Numbered from the stretch's first letter, positions 32,961-41,983 are shown. The stretch: 64,000 bases of DNA from Methylomagnum ishizawai (GCF_900155475.1 NZ_FXAM01000001.1:4226881-4290880), one strand, 5' to 3'. Notes: generated from the sequence alone by a model not told the origin. Program-made: numbers and translations.

Positions 32961-34117
32961 GGCCGGTGCCCTGGTGCGGTGCCAGGAAGTAAGCCTTGCC
33001 GGAAGTAGCCGATGAAGGTTCCCTTGGTTCCCTGGAATGGAAGAATTCGATACTTCCCCATTTTGACTTTCCACCTCCGAACGCTGTCCACCCGGCTATC
33101 GGCTTGCGTGTTTTTGCTTCGCGGCTGGATTTCGCTTTTTTCGGAGGGAACCGGGGGAACCCAGGGAACCGCCTTGATTGGCGCGGCTTCCGGCGGTTCC
33201 CTCTGATTTTCGAGTGAGGGAACCCAGGGAACCACGCAGCGGAACCTGGACGACGGGGCGGGCTTGGTGCCGGGCTGGAAACCAGCGGCCCAGCGCCGGG
33301 CGTTCCGCCGTGGTTGTAAGCGCGGGTCGAGGTGGAAGGCGGGCGGGTTTGCTCCTGGTGCTGGCCGATGAAGCTCTGGCCGGGTGAACCGTGGGCCGGT
33401 GCCCTGGTGCGGTGCCAGGAAGTAAGCCTTGCCGGAAGTAGCCGATGAAGGTTCCCTTGGTTCCCTGGAATGGAAGAATTCGATACTTCCCCATTTTGAC
33501 TTTCCACCTCCGAACGCTGTCCACCCGGCTATCGGCTTGCGTGTTTTTGCTTCGCGGCTGGATTTCGCTTTTTTCGGAGGGAACCGGGGGAACCCAGGGA
33601 ACCGCCTTGATTGGCGCGGCCTCCGGCGGTTCCCTCTGATTTTCGAGTGAGGGAACCCAGGGAACCACGCAGCGGAACCTGGACGACGGGGCGGGCTTGG
33701 TGCCGGGCTGGAAACCAGCGGCCCAGCGCCGGGCGTTCCGCCGTGGTTGTAAGCGCGGGTCGAGGTGGAAGGCGGGCGGGTTTGCTCCTGGTGCTGGCCG
33801 ATGAAGCTCTGGCCGGGTGAACCGTGGGCCGGTGCCCTGGTGCGGTGCCAGGAAGTAAGCCTTGCCGGAAGTAGCCGATGAAGGTTCCCTTGGTTCCCTG
33901 GAATGGAAGAATTCGATACTTCCCCATTTTGACTTTCCACCTCCGAACGCTGTCCACCCGGCTATCGGCTTGCGTGTTTTTGCTTCGCGGCTGGATTTCG
34001 CTTTTTTCGGAGGGAACCGGGGGAACCCAGGGAACCGCCTTGATTGGCGCGGCCTCCGGCGGTTCCCTCTGATTTTCGAGTGAGGGAACCCAGGGAACCA
34101 CGCGGCGGAACCTGGAC
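32961..34117. repeat. 433-bp tandem repeats (two full copies and a partial third)
   Basis: Units start at 32961, 33394 and 33827, with a period of exactly 433 bp. The copies are almost identical (for example GCGGCTTCC against GCGGCCTCC). The third diverges after about 34106. Each unit contains one GGTTCCC hairpin module (33142-33235, 33575-33668, 34008-34101) and a CCTGGTGCGGTGCCAGG motif. Long open frames run through on both strands, but 433 is not a multiple of 3, so any frame changes from unit to unit. I treat this as non-coding repeat DNA. Confidence 0.85.
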
Positions 34118-34216
34118 GGCGGGGATGGGCTTGGTGTCGATGCCGGTCAGGAGGCCAATGGCTAGCGCCGGGCGGGCCGGTCTCGTTGTCAATCTCCTTG
34201 GCGCTGAGGAGATTGG

Positions 34217-34483
34217 CTAGGACTCAGGCCGATCTTTCGGACGGGATTCGGGGAATAGCCGCCGGTATTGCGCCGTGGTGGGCGTCCTGGCGGTGGCCTC
34301 CACCCGGCCCGTCAGCACGAACACCGCGAAATCCCGGCAGGCTTTCCCGGTCCCACAGTCGGGCAGGTGGGCGCAACCGTCGCAAGGGTGGGGATCGCGC
34401 AGGACTTGGACGAGATCGGCGACGGCTTCCCGGTCGAGGAAGGCCGTCGCCTCGATGTCTGGAGCCTCGGTGTCGGGGATCAT
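34217..34483 (-). CDS. small Cys-rich phage/plasmid-type protein
   Basis: The 88-residue product has the four-Cys cluster DPHPCDGCAHLPDCGTGKAC followed by RDFAVFVLTGRVE and TTAQYRRLFPE. This C-X2-C-X5-C-X5-C pattern with a downstream YRRLF is common in small hypothetical proteins of phages and islands and probably binds zinc. The start is uncertain: the ATG at 34483 has a weak Shine-Dalgarno sequence and the frame is open to 34549. It lies after the terminator of the primase operon, so it is probably transcribed separately. Confidence 0.55.
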   Translation of the reverse strand: MIPDTEAPDIEATAFLDREAVADLVQVLRDPHPCDGCAHLPDCGTGKACRDFAVFVLTGRVEATARTPTTAQYRRLFPESRPKDRPES

Positions 34484-34561
34484 CGGAGTTTTGGCGAGGA
34501 AAAAACCACGGTTCCGCCCTGCTATCGGGCTTCGGCCCCGGCTTTCCACCTGGGCGGGATC

Positions 34562-34595
34562 GGAAAAAACAAAAAGGCGGTTTTAGAGTCCGCCT
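34562..34595 (-). terminator. rho-independent terminator of the primase operon
   Basis: On the minus strand GGCGG and CCGCC enclose a 9-nt loop and are followed by TTTTTGTTTTTT. It lies 150 bp after the last gene (stop at 34741). Confidence 0.75.
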
Positions 34596-34740
34596 ATCTT
34601 AGGTTCATTTTACCATAAATCCTTTTTATATCAAAAACTTATGCATGGTGAAGCCTTGATTCTGGCCGGATTTTGCCCACCGTTTAAGCCCGGCCAAGCC
34701 TGGTTTGCAAACCGGGAACGAACTCCGCGATAACCTCCAC

Positions 34741-35328
34741 CTATTCCGGCATCCACGGATTCCCCTGGAACCCCCGGCAATACCTTTCCACCCTCGGGAA
34801 CAGCGGTCCGCCGCCGGGTTCGATGCCCCGGCCACAGCGCCCGATGCCGGTGCCGTCGCCGATGGTATCGGGCTGGAAAGCCGCGCAGTCGCCACAGCGT
34901 ACCGGCTGCAAGCCCCCGGTGGGTTCCACGGTTCCAGTCCCAGGAAAGGGAGCATCGTGCCCGCCGCCCGTGCGGTCGCCCGTGAGGCTGCGGGATTCGG
35001 CGAAGGCCCACAGCGCCCCCGGCAGGTCCGGTGCCCCCGCCTGTAGGGCCGCGATGTCGTCCAGGCTCAGGAAGGCCCACAGGTCGGCGGGGTCCAGCCC
35101 ATGATGCCGTGCCGCCTTGGCGACGAGCGCGGCCAGGGCTTCGACGGTCAGCGGTTGGGCGTTTTCGTTTCGTGGCTGGATTCCGCTTTTTTCCGAGGGA
35201 ACCGGGGGAACCCAGGGAACCGCCACGGCTGGCAAGGCTTCCGGCGGTTCCCTCCGATTTTCGGCTGAGGGAACCCAGGGAACCGGAACCGCCTTGCGTA
35301 GGGCTTGGATCGCTTCGGACAGGCTCAC
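34741..35328 (-). CDS. unknown zinc-ribbon-type protein carrying an in-frame repeat insertion
   Basis: The 195-residue product starts with a GTG that overlaps the preceding stop (GTGA). Residues about 14-55 (PVPWVPSAENRREPPEALP to PSEKSGIQPR) are encoded by a GGTTCCC hairpin module and look like an insertion. The rest is ordinary protein: EALAALVAKAARHHGLDPAD, then a C-terminal CGDCAAFQPD..GIGRCG..YCRGF cluster typical of small island-encoded proteins. I do not recognise a function. It is the last gene of an operon in which every gene overlaps the next. Confidence 0.65.
   Translation of the reverse strand: MSLSEAIQALRKAVPVPWVPSAENRREPPEALPAVAVPWVPPVPSEKSGIQPRNENAQPLTVEALAALVAKAARHHGLDPADLWAFLSLDDIAALQAGAPDLPGALWAFAESRSLTGDRTGGGHDAPFPGTGTVEPTGGLQPVRCGDCAAFQPDTIGDGTGIGRCGRGIEPGGGPLFPRVERYCRGFQGNPWMPE
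35194..35284 (-). repeat. GGTTCCC hairpin module inside a coding sequence
   Basis: It has the same structure as the modules in the 433-bp units: two GGTTCCC-type heptamers, a long hairpin (GAGGGAACCGCC arm type) and further heptamers. Here it is read in frame by the gene at 34741-35328. Confidence 0.75.
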
Positions 35329-35450
35329 GGGTCGGCCCCCCTTGGATTTTTTTGCGCGGAATTTCCGCCCTGGCGCACCCGCCCCGCCCGCGCATTCCGG
35401 GCTTGCCATTCCTCCAAGGGCATCCAGGGAACCACGGTCGGGCCGTTCAT
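35325..35450 (-). CDS. 41-residue protein coupled to the primase gene
   Basis: The product starts MNGPTVVPWMPLEEWQARNA and ends NSAQKNPRGADP. Its ATG overlaps the primase stop (ATGA), and its stop overlaps the GTG start of the next gene (GTGA). Coupling on both sides is the main evidence that it is translated. I do not recognise it. Confidence 0.5.
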   Translation of the reverse strand: MNGPTVVPWMPLEEWQARNARAGRVRQGGNSAQKNPRGADP

Positions 35451-38355
35451 TCGTCCAGGTCTCCGGGCAGAATCCAGTACAGCCACAGCTTGCGTTTGCC
35501 GATGGCGGTTTTCTTGGACCGCTTGCCTTCCTTGTTGCGGTCGCGGCCCTGAATCCAGCCCGCCGCGTCCAGCGCGGCCAGCGCCCGGTTGAAATCGTGG
35601 CCTTGCGTGGCCTCGTGCAGCCCTTGGGCGGTGAACAAGAACACCCGGCCCGCGTCTTCCAAGTCGATCCACCAGCCCGCCCGCTGCATGACAACCGGCT
35701 GCTTCTGGTCCAATGGATCGGCGGACTTCTCGCTGAACCGGGCGTCCCCGTGCTTCGACACGAAGTCCGCGACGGCCTGTAGAATCTGGCGGTCCTCGGT
35801 GGAGCCGCCGCCCCGCGCCTCCTTCCACAGGCGGAACCCCTCCGCCGCCGCCTTGAGCCCTTCGCCCACCGGCCAGGGCAGGATGCCCCATTCGACGGCC
35901 AATTCGCCCGCCAGCCCGTACAGCGCGAACCGGGACGCGCCCCGCGCCTCCTGGCTGTTCCCGGCCTGGAAATGTTCCAGCGCTTCCACCACGGCCAGGG
36001 CCGCGCCGAAGTCGCGCCCGTCCTTGAGCATGGCCGCGATGAAGGCCGGTCCCGCATGGCCATGGTGCCGCCCGGATTGGGTCTTGATGTGGTCGGCCAG
36101 CGCCCGGCCATCGGCGAACCCGTGCAATTCGTCGAACGCCCCGTGCTTCCGGCCCGCTGGCAGGTTCAGCAGGCGGACCAACTGCCCGGCCTTGGGCTGC
36201 TTGCCGCCTTCCGCCATCTGCGCCGCCAGGGTGCGTTCCCCGGTCGATAGCAGGGTCAGACGCCAGCGGAACACATGCCGGGCCGCGCCCGTCCGGCTCG
36301 CCCGGCTCTTGCCGGTGCCGTTGCCCAGCGCATAGATGATGCTGCCGATCTCGCGGGGGTCGGCCTCGTTGATTTCGTCCAGGCACAGGCAGGTGTCGTT
36401 GAGCGCCGCCGCCGCGCTTTCCAGGCCGTTCGAGGTGGCCCGCCAGGTCCGGCGGAAGGTGTCGCCGCCCCACACGGAACAGCCCACGTTCAGGGCCGTG
36501 GTCTTGCCGGTGCTGGAATCGCCCACCCAGTGGACCCCGCCGGAATCGCGGTGGACCTTGGCGAGCAACGGCCCGGCCAGGGCCACGCAGAGGGACAGCC
36601 CCAGGACCGGATTCCCGACGCACCGCGCCGCGACTTCGGTTTTCCAGGTCTCGAAGTCGCCGCCCCGTTCCGCCGTGCCGTCCTGGTGCATCTGCTCGGC
36701 CTGGAAAAAGACATCCTCCGAGCCGATGACTTCCTCCGGCAGGACGAAGGCCCGCCCGTCGCGGGTCCATCCGGTGCGGATCGCCGCCGTGATGCGGCGC
36801 TTGGGCACGCGCCATTGCAGGTAGTCGGCCAGCCGCGCCCGTTCGTTGTAGTCGATCATGACGCCAGCGGCCAGCAGTTCGCCCCGTAGTTCCTCGCAGG
36901 AGCCGCGCAGGAGCCGCGCAGCATCTCCATGGGCATGGCCCATTCCCGCCAGCGCCCGAACGTGTCCCGGAACCGCAGGAAGCGCCCGAAATAGCGGCCA
37001 TCGTCGGTGCAGGTCACGGCCTCGACCCGCAGGGGCGAACACAGCCACAGGTTGAGTGGTTCGGGTTCGCCCTTGCGGGCATTCCGATAGCCGTGATACC
37101 AGACACCCGGCGGGCCGTAGCGGCCCCAATCCTCGCGGACCACGTAGGAGGGCCGGGCCGGTTCGTCTTCATCGTCGCCACCGCCCGGCGGGGTGGGCGG
37201 TTTGCCCTTGGGGGGTTGCTTGGGAGTGCCAGGGAAGGGAACCCCGGTGTCCGGCTTGGCCCCCGCCACCGCTGTCGATGCTCCTGGCCCAGGTCCAGCG
37301 GCCAGCAGCTTCCCGAGTTGGTCCCGCACCGCGTCCAGCCCGGCCAAGTGGTGCAGATCGTTCCAATCGGTCGGCGGTTTGCCTTGCCGGTCCTGGAATG
37401 CCTGGATTTGCTCGGGCGTGAACACGGGTACGGCCAAGATGCCGCCCACGGCCCGCGCCGCCTGCCCGGCATATTTCAGCCCGCCGCCGATGTCTCCCAA
37501 GACCACAAGCCGCGCCTTCGGGTAGCGCCCGTGTAGGGTCTGGACGATGGCGGGTAAATTGCCCGCCATCAATGCGGCGAACACCGGCCATTTCATCGCC
37601 TCCCGGCACGATAGGACGGTGGCCACGCCTTCCCCCAGGGCCAGGGCCAACCCGTCGCCATCGCCCTTGGGCGCGGATTGGGCGGCCCAAAAGCCGCCCG
37701 ACTTCGACCCGCCCGCGATGGCGGTCTTCCGGCCCGCCTCGTCGATGAGTTCCGCCGTGGTGGGCTTGCCGTCGATCTTGACCGGCACCACCAGCACGCG
37801 CCCGGCCAGTGGTTCCCCGTCGCTCCGGGGCGGGTAGCCCAGGATCGAAGCGGCCTGTTCCGCCGTGGTTTCCCGTACGGTGGGCACCGGGTGGACTCGC
37901 TTGCGTTCGAGGTAGGGGTGGTCGAATGCCGCTGGGGCCGATGCCTTCCACAAGGCGGAGGCTTTGGCCGCGGCTTTTCTCGCGGCCTCCGCCTGTTGTT
38001 CCGCCGCCTGTCCGGCCCGCGCCCGCTGTTTCCGTTCGCGCTCCAGGCGTTCCGCTTCGGTTTCCTGGCGCTCTCCGCCGTCCGGTCGCCATCCGTTGTC
38101 GAGGGCCAATCTCCAAAGGGTTCCGACAGCGACTTTCCCGCCGGGCTTGACGCTTTTCCAAGCGTCCCGGAAATCCGTCTTGCCGTAGCTGTCGCCCTGT
38201 TGGCTCCATTCGTCGGCGATGGCCCGGCCATCCTCGCCCAGGGCGTCCTTGATCGCGGCCAGCACGCGCACCCAGGTTTCGCGGTCGCAGCTTGGCGAAA
38301 CATGGGAAAGCGCCGACCGGATGTTGCTTTCTGTCGGGGGGATTCGCCGCTTCAT
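35447..38355 (-). pseudogene. primase-helicase split by an 11-bp tandem duplication
   Basis: The reading frame from 38355 encodes a PriCT-like N-terminus (ALSHVSPSCDRETWVRVLAAI), an Arg/Ala-rich linker and a Toprim region (LALALGEGVATVLSC, VVLGDIGGGLKYA). It then runs into PMEMLRGSC. GCAGGAGCCGC is present twice in tandem (36896-36906 and 36907-36917), which shifts the frame; that product ends at 36856. The other frame continues GSCEELRGELLAAGVMIDY into a DUF927-like helicase with Walker A GDSSTGKTT and Walker B LCLDEINE, ending at 35447. Removing one copy restores one protein of about 965 residues. This is the replication protein of satellite-like islands, and it is probably inactive here. 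Confidence 0.85.
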
Positions 38356-38603
38356 GGGGCACCCCCGCCGCCGATGCGCGGCATCGCGATGGGGGAAGCC
38401 CGCCCGTCCCGGTATCCAATCCCCCCGGTACCGGGGGGATTGGGGGGGCCTTTCTTCGCCAAATCATCCAAAGGGCGAAGCGCCTTGCCGTGCCGCCGCC
38501 CGGACCCCGCCGCGACGATCATCGATGCTGTCCAGGGCTGGCCGTGGTCGATATGGACGATTCCGCCCGCTTCCGGGCCGGGCGTCGTGGATTTCCTAGC
38601 CAT
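38352..38603 (-). CDS. small island protein, MARK-IDHGQPWT family
   Basis: The 83-residue product starts MARKSTTPGPEAGGIVHIDH followed by GQPWTASMIVA. A related N-terminus (MARKPMMLTPRAGTIAYIDQ, GQPWTISVIVA) is encoded at 41246, so the island has two copies of the family. Its stop overlaps the primase start (ATGA), and its start overlaps the preceding gene. The function is unknown. Confidence 0.55.
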   Translation of the reverse strand: MARKSTTPGPEAGGIVHIDHGQPWTASMIVAAGSGRRHGKALRPLDDLAKKGPPNPPGTGGIGYRDGRASPIAMPRIGGGGAP

Positions 38604-38886
38604 GGCCGCCGCCCCCGAGCCTGCCGATCACCGGCCATACGCCGTCCAGGCGGAGGGTGATGGCTTCCAGCTTTTCCAGCGCGAGCGCACTCACGCGGGC
38701 CCGGTCGTCGGCGTCCACCCCGATCCGGTCGGGATCGCGGGCGGCGATGGTTTCGAGGCTGAAATGGCTGAGGCGCAGCAGGGCCTGGACATCGAACAGT
38801 TCGGAAATCATCTGGCCGACGCTGGCCTGGATTTCGGTCGGGGTGGCGGGGTTGGGCGGGATGCCCAGGTCGGGGGTGGATTTCAT
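38596..38886 (-). CDS. small helical protein of the replication operon
   Basis: The 96-residue product contains SVGQMISELFDVQALLRLSH and ARVSALALEKLEAITLRLDG. The plan resembles the 107-residue product at 39885-40208 (a helix pair ending in a LEAI/LEDI-type segment and a Gly-rich tail), so the two may be paralogues. It overlaps both neighbours by a few bases. The function is unknown. Confidence 0.55.
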   Translation of the reverse strand: MKSTPDLGIPPNPATPTEIQASVGQMISELFDVQALLRLSHFSLETIAARDPDRIGVDADDRARVSALALEKLEAITLRLDGVWPVIGRLGGGGHG

Positions 38887-39227
38887 AGCAGTTGCTCCAA
38901 GGTCGAATGGATCGAACCCGAAGCCGCCACCCGTGGGGATGGGAGGCAGACTCCGGCGGCAACTACCGCATACAAACGGCCCCGGTTATTCGCGCAGGCG
39001 GTCGAAACCGCCGCCTTATCTCCCGATGTAGGCCGAAGTCTGCCAATTCCGAAAACTGGCGTGGTGCCCTGGTCCTGGTGCCGGGTTAGTAGCCCGGAAC
39101 GCTGGACGCGAGGCACAAAAATACCGGAATGCTCGCGGGGTCCGGTGTTCCCGTTGTATGTAGTAGTTTTTCCAGCATGGGCGAAGAGGGACGGGCGTGT
39201 CAATCCCCAAGGCGTGAAGCCGGTCAT
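38883..39227 (-). CDS. Ash-like regulatory phage protein (tentative)
   Basis: The 114-residue product starts at the ATG overlapping the KilA-N stop (ATGA). Its C-terminal half (RRTSGDKAAVSTACANNRGR-like, then LYAVVAAGVCLPSPRVAASG) resembles Ash-family proteins of P4-like elements. The match is from memory and the N-terminal half is not recognisable, so the family name is tentative. The stop overlaps the next start (ATGA). Confidence 0.45.
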   Translation of the reverse strand: MTGFTPWGLTRPSLFAHAGKTTTYNGNTGPREHSGIFVPRVQRSGLLTRHQDQGTTPVFGIGRLRPTSGDKAAVSTACANNRGRLYAVVAAGVCLPSPRVAASGSIHSTLEQLL

Positions 39228-39892
39228 GCGGCCCTCCCGATTTTGGCTTGATGCCCGGCCCGCCAATCCAGGGCGTGCTGTTCGAGCATCTTTTTCCGGT
39301 CGTCGTAGCCGATCCCCCGGCCCAGCAACACCGCGTTGCGCTCCTCCAGACTCGCCAACAAGGCCAGTTCGTCGAGTGCCAGGGAACCCCGGTCCAATCC
39401 CTTGAATTCCCCGGACACCGCCCAGTTCACGAGCTTGGCTTCCTTCATGTAATGGTGCGGCCCGGTGGTCTTGCCTTCATCCAACCGGACCAGCCTCAAA
39501 ACTTCACGCATCACTTTGGTGGTGGAGGTCGTCTCGCTCCTCGTCCGTTTCCAATCGAAATGGGCGTGTTCACCCCGGAGAATGGCGTCGATCTGTTCAT
39601 CGCACCAGACGGCGAAATCCACGTTCAGCCATTGGGCGAAGCGGACGGCCAACCGGGGATGGAGCCACGTACCGCCGCCCCGGTCCAACCGGGCTTTGCT
39701 GGTCCGTACATAAGGGATTTTCCCGTATCTACGCTCGATGGCTTCGAGGTATTCCCTGGTGGCCGGAAGCCTCAGCCATTCATGCGGAGACTTGCCGAAC
39801 CGTTCCGCCTCCTTGGTGGCGTTGAACCAACCGTCCTCCGTGAAGCCCACCGGGACACCCTGGTACTCGGCCTCAACTAACGATCTAGCCAT
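39224..39892 (-). CDS. KilA-N domain DNA-binding protein
   Basis: The 222-residue product has an N-terminal KilA-N domain: GVPVGFTEDGWFNATKEAER, the LRLPATREYLEAIERRYG helix, then GGTWLHPRLAVRFAQWLNVD and FAVWCDEQIDAIL. A basic linker and a helical C-terminal region (ALLASLEERNAVLLGRGIGY) follow. KilA-N proteins are DNA-binding regulators of phages and phage-like islands. It overlaps the upstream gene by 8 bp and the downstream gene by 4 bp. Confidence 0.85.
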   Translation of the reverse strand: MARSLVEAEYQGVPVGFTEDGWFNATKEAERFGKSPHEWLRLPATREYLEAIERRYGKIPYVRTSKARLDRGGGTWLHPRLAVRFAQWLNVDFAVWCDEQIDAILRGEHAHFDWKRTRSETTSTTKVMREVLRLVRLDEGKTTGPHHYMKEAKLVNWAVSGEFKGLDRGSLALDELALLASLEERNAVLLGRGIGYDDRKKMLEQHALDWRAGHQAKIGRAA

Positions 39893-40208
39893 GGTCGCCA
39901 CCCGCGTTGACTTCGGTTTGCCGCCCTTCCGTCCCGAACTTACCCACGGCCATTTCCAGCCGGTCCAGGTGGCTGGCGATGTCCTCAAGCCGGTTGATCG
40001 CAAGGTCGTTCACATGGGCCAAGTCAGCGGCCCCGATGTTGTTCGTGGTCCTGCCGTTTACAAGATCGCTCAGGGCGCAACCGGCAACGCGCAGCAAGCC
40101 CACGACGGCGAAAACTTCGCCCAGGGTGTTGTTGATGTTGGATTGAACGTCGGCCAGGAAAAGGGAAAATTCGGGCGCAACTGGGGCGCGGGGGGGCGTG
40201 GAAGACAT
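39885..40208 (-). CDS. first gene of the replication operon, unknown helical protein
   Basis: The 107-residue product (MSSTPPRAPVAPEFSLFLAD, NNTLGEVFAVVGLLRVAGCA, NRLEDIASHLDRLEMAVG) is helical and lacks a recognisable domain. The ATG at 40208 has a clean AGGAG Shine-Dalgarno sequence. The open frame runs much further upstream through structured leader and repeat DNA, which I do not regard as coding. It is likely the first gene of a chain of overlapping genes that ends at 34741. Confidence 0.65.
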   Translation of the reverse strand: MSSTPPRAPVAPEFSLFLADVQSNINNTLGEVFAVVGLLRVAGCALSDLVNGRTTNNIGAADLAHVNDLAINRLEDIASHLDRLEMAVGKFGTEGRQTEVNAGGDHG

Positions 40209-40470
40209 GGGAAGGCTCCTGTTTTGAGGTTTGGAGCCACCAAGCCGCTTTCCTACGGCGGAATTGGTGGCGACTGGTTCGGGGGTAGGAAATACCGGCA
40301 AACAGGAACCGGCCAGGCCGAAGCCTGCCCCGCACCAGCCGCCATAGGTGAACGCCGGGCAAAGAAAAAGCGCCCGGCTATGGCGCTTGTGCGCCTGTTT
40401 AAAAGCGGGTTTCCTACGCCCGGCCCCGGATGCGTCCGAAGCGCGGATAGGTTGCCGTGCCGGGAACTGG
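40209..40470 (-). ncRNA. structured leader upstream of the replication operon (candidate)
   Basis: This AGGAG-proximal leader contains several hairpins on the minus strand, including GCCGGGC..GCCCGGC around 40343-40369 with a T-rich loop and AGGCTTCGGCCT around 40315-40326. P4-like elements regulate their replication operon by a structured leader or CI-type RNA in this position. The analogy is inference; no transcript boundary can be read from the sequence. Confidence 0.35.
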
Positions 40471-41152
40471 GCTGTCAAGCTACGCATCGCCGCCGCCCAT
40501 TTCCAGGTAGGCGCGGGTGGCCTCGCGTATCCGGTTTTCGCAAACCATTTCCGCCCGTTCGAGATCGCGGTAAGTGTTATGCAGGTGCCGTGGCCCGCGC
40601 CCTGGTGCTGTCCCAGGAAGGGAAACCAGCGCCCGCAAGCCCGACCCGTGGTTCCCTCGGTTCCCTCTCCTGAAAAACAGAGGGAACCGCCAGAGGCCGC
40701 GCCAATCAAGGCGGTTCCCTCGGTTCCCTTGGTTCCCTCGCGAAAAAGCAAAATCCAGCCGCGAAGCAAAAACACGCAAGCCGGTAGCCGGGCGGACGGC
40801 GTTCGGGGATGGAAAGTCAAAATGGGGAGGTATCGAATCCTTCCATTCCAGGGAACCAAGGGAACCTTCATCGGCTTTTCCGGCAAGGCTGGCTTCCTGG
40901 CACAGCACCAGGGCACCGGCCCGTCCTGCGCTTCGGTCCGAGCCATGACCAAGGCAGAGTACCCGGCCCTGGCCGTTGGCCTCCTGCTCGGCACCGACAC
41001 CAAGCCCGTCCCCGCCGTCCAGGTTCCGCCCGTGGTTCCCTGGGTTCCCTCACCCGAAAAATGGAGGGAACCGCCGGAAGCCGCGCCAATCAAGGCGGTT
41101 CCCTTGGTTCCCCCGGTTCCCTCGCGAAAAAGCAAAATCCAGCGCACACGCA
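40471..41152. repeat. repeat-filled region with two GGTTCCC modules
   Basis: Modules at 40650-40740 and 41033-41124 face the opposite way from those at 33-35 kb. Between them lies a segment that matches the 433-bp unit in inverted orientation (the CTTTCCACC/GGTGG-side sequence, the GAATGGAAG area and CCTGGTGC/GCACCAGG motifs). Open frames here are made of module translations (VPWVPS..REPPEA) and I do not call them genes. A short frame ending at 40480 (ERAEMVCENRIREATRAYLE) could be a gene remnant. Confidence 0.6.
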
Positions 41153-41246
41153 CAGCGACGATCACCGATATTGTCCACGGCTGGCCCTGGTCGATATAGG
41201 CGATTGTCCCCGCTCTCGGGGTGAGCATCATGGGTTTTCTAGCCAT
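41153..41246 (-). pseudogene. truncated MARK-family gene interrupted by a repeat module
   Basis: The N-terminus MARKPMMLTPRAGTIAYIDQ, then GQPWTISVIVAV, matches the start of the gene at 38603. After about 31 codons the frame enters hairpin-module sequence (FREGTGGTKGTALIG). The Shine-Dalgarno sequence (CAGGAG) is intact, and the start overlaps the stop of the upstream gene. The module therefore seems to have displaced the rest of the gene. Confidence 0.5.
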
Positions 41247-41604
41247 TCCCATCTCCTGGCTTACCGCCCAAATCCCGGAATCTCCAAACCTCCGGGGAAA
41301 ACAACAGCCCGTGCGCCAATTCATACGGGCACTCGCAGGTTTCCCAGGATTTTCCGTTGAATTTTCGGAAGGTTATATCCTTGCAGAATAAATGCCTGAG
41401 GAGGCTGGTCTTCAGCTTGGCGTAAACCGGCTTGCCATCGACCAGCCGCCGGTAAACCAAGCGGTTATTTCTTTGGAAGATGGGCGCACCGTCGCCAATC
41501 AACTTGGCTTGCAGGAAAACCACAGCCTCAAGCAGGTTCGCGCCGTACCATGGCACGTCGCCCGGCTTGGGGTCCGGGTGTATCTCGTAGAATTTAGCGC
41601 TCAT
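41239..41604 (-). CDS. hypothetical island protein downstream of AlpA
   Basis: The 121-residue product (MSAKFYEIHPDPKPGDVPWY, NLLEAVVFLQAKLIGDGAP, WETCECPYELAHGLLFSPEV) has no domain I recognise. Its ATG overlaps the AlpA stop by one base (TAATG), so it is probably translated with AlpA. Confidence 0.55.
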   Translation of the reverse strand: MSAKFYEIHPDPKPGDVPWYGANLLEAVVFLQAKLIGDGAPIFQRNNRLVYRRLVDGKPVYAKLKTSLLRHLFCKDITFRKFNGKSWETCECPYELAHGLLFSPEVWRFRDLGGKPGDGNG

Positions 41605-41915
41605 TATTCGCCACCCTTGCCGAGAATCGACCGAAGCTGGCCGACGTTCCAAACAGTAGTACCTCCTAACCGTATGGGCGTTGGCAATAAGCCGTTTTTT
41701 GATCTGCGCCACACCGTCGTGGCGCTGATCCCGAATAATGCTTCTACGACCGGCTGGCGGACATTGGCGGAATTCGGCAGGGAATCAAAATCCCTTAATG
41801 CGGCGGGTATGGCTTTCTCGCTTTTGGCTTTGAGCCTATCGGAGGTGGGGCTGTTGTGGGTATGGGGCACGCCCTTTTTATCGGGCTTGGATTGTGTTGC
41901 GCTATAACGCGGCAT
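41604..41915 (-). CDS. AlpA-family DNA-binding regulator
   Basis: The 103-residue product has a winged-helix AlpA/MerR-like domain at its C-terminus: VRQPVVEALFGISATTVWRR, then NGLLPTPIRLGGTTVWNVGQ and LRSILGKG. AlpA proteins act as transcription regulators or excisionase-like directionality factors in P4-like islands. Shine-Dalgarno GGGAGAG precedes the ATG at 41915. A cluster of GGACGCGAA-type repeats lies just upstream. Confidence 0.75.
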   Translation of the reverse strand: MPRYSATQSKPDKKGVPHTHNSPTSDRLKAKSEKAIPAALRDFDSLPNSANVRQPVVEALFGISATTVWRRSKNGLLPTPIRLGGTTVWNVGQLRSILGKGGE

Positions 41916-41983
41916 GGTTCGCTCTCCCGTAGGACGGAATGAAAGGGAGTGCAAATATTAAGCGGGACTAGAAGGCATACTAA

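Noticed and set aside
32753-33940. A 395-codon minus-strand frame and shorter frames beginning MESQNGEVSNSSIP or MVPWVPSLENQ
   Set aside because: They are translations of the 433-bp tandem repeat. The period is not a multiple of 3, so the frame changes in each unit, and the same DNA occurs inverted elsewhere in the island.
39885-41324. A 479-codon minus-strand frame covering the leader and two repeat modules
   Set aside because: A good ribosome binding site at 40208 supports a shorter gene, and the upstream part is made of repeat and structured leader sequence.
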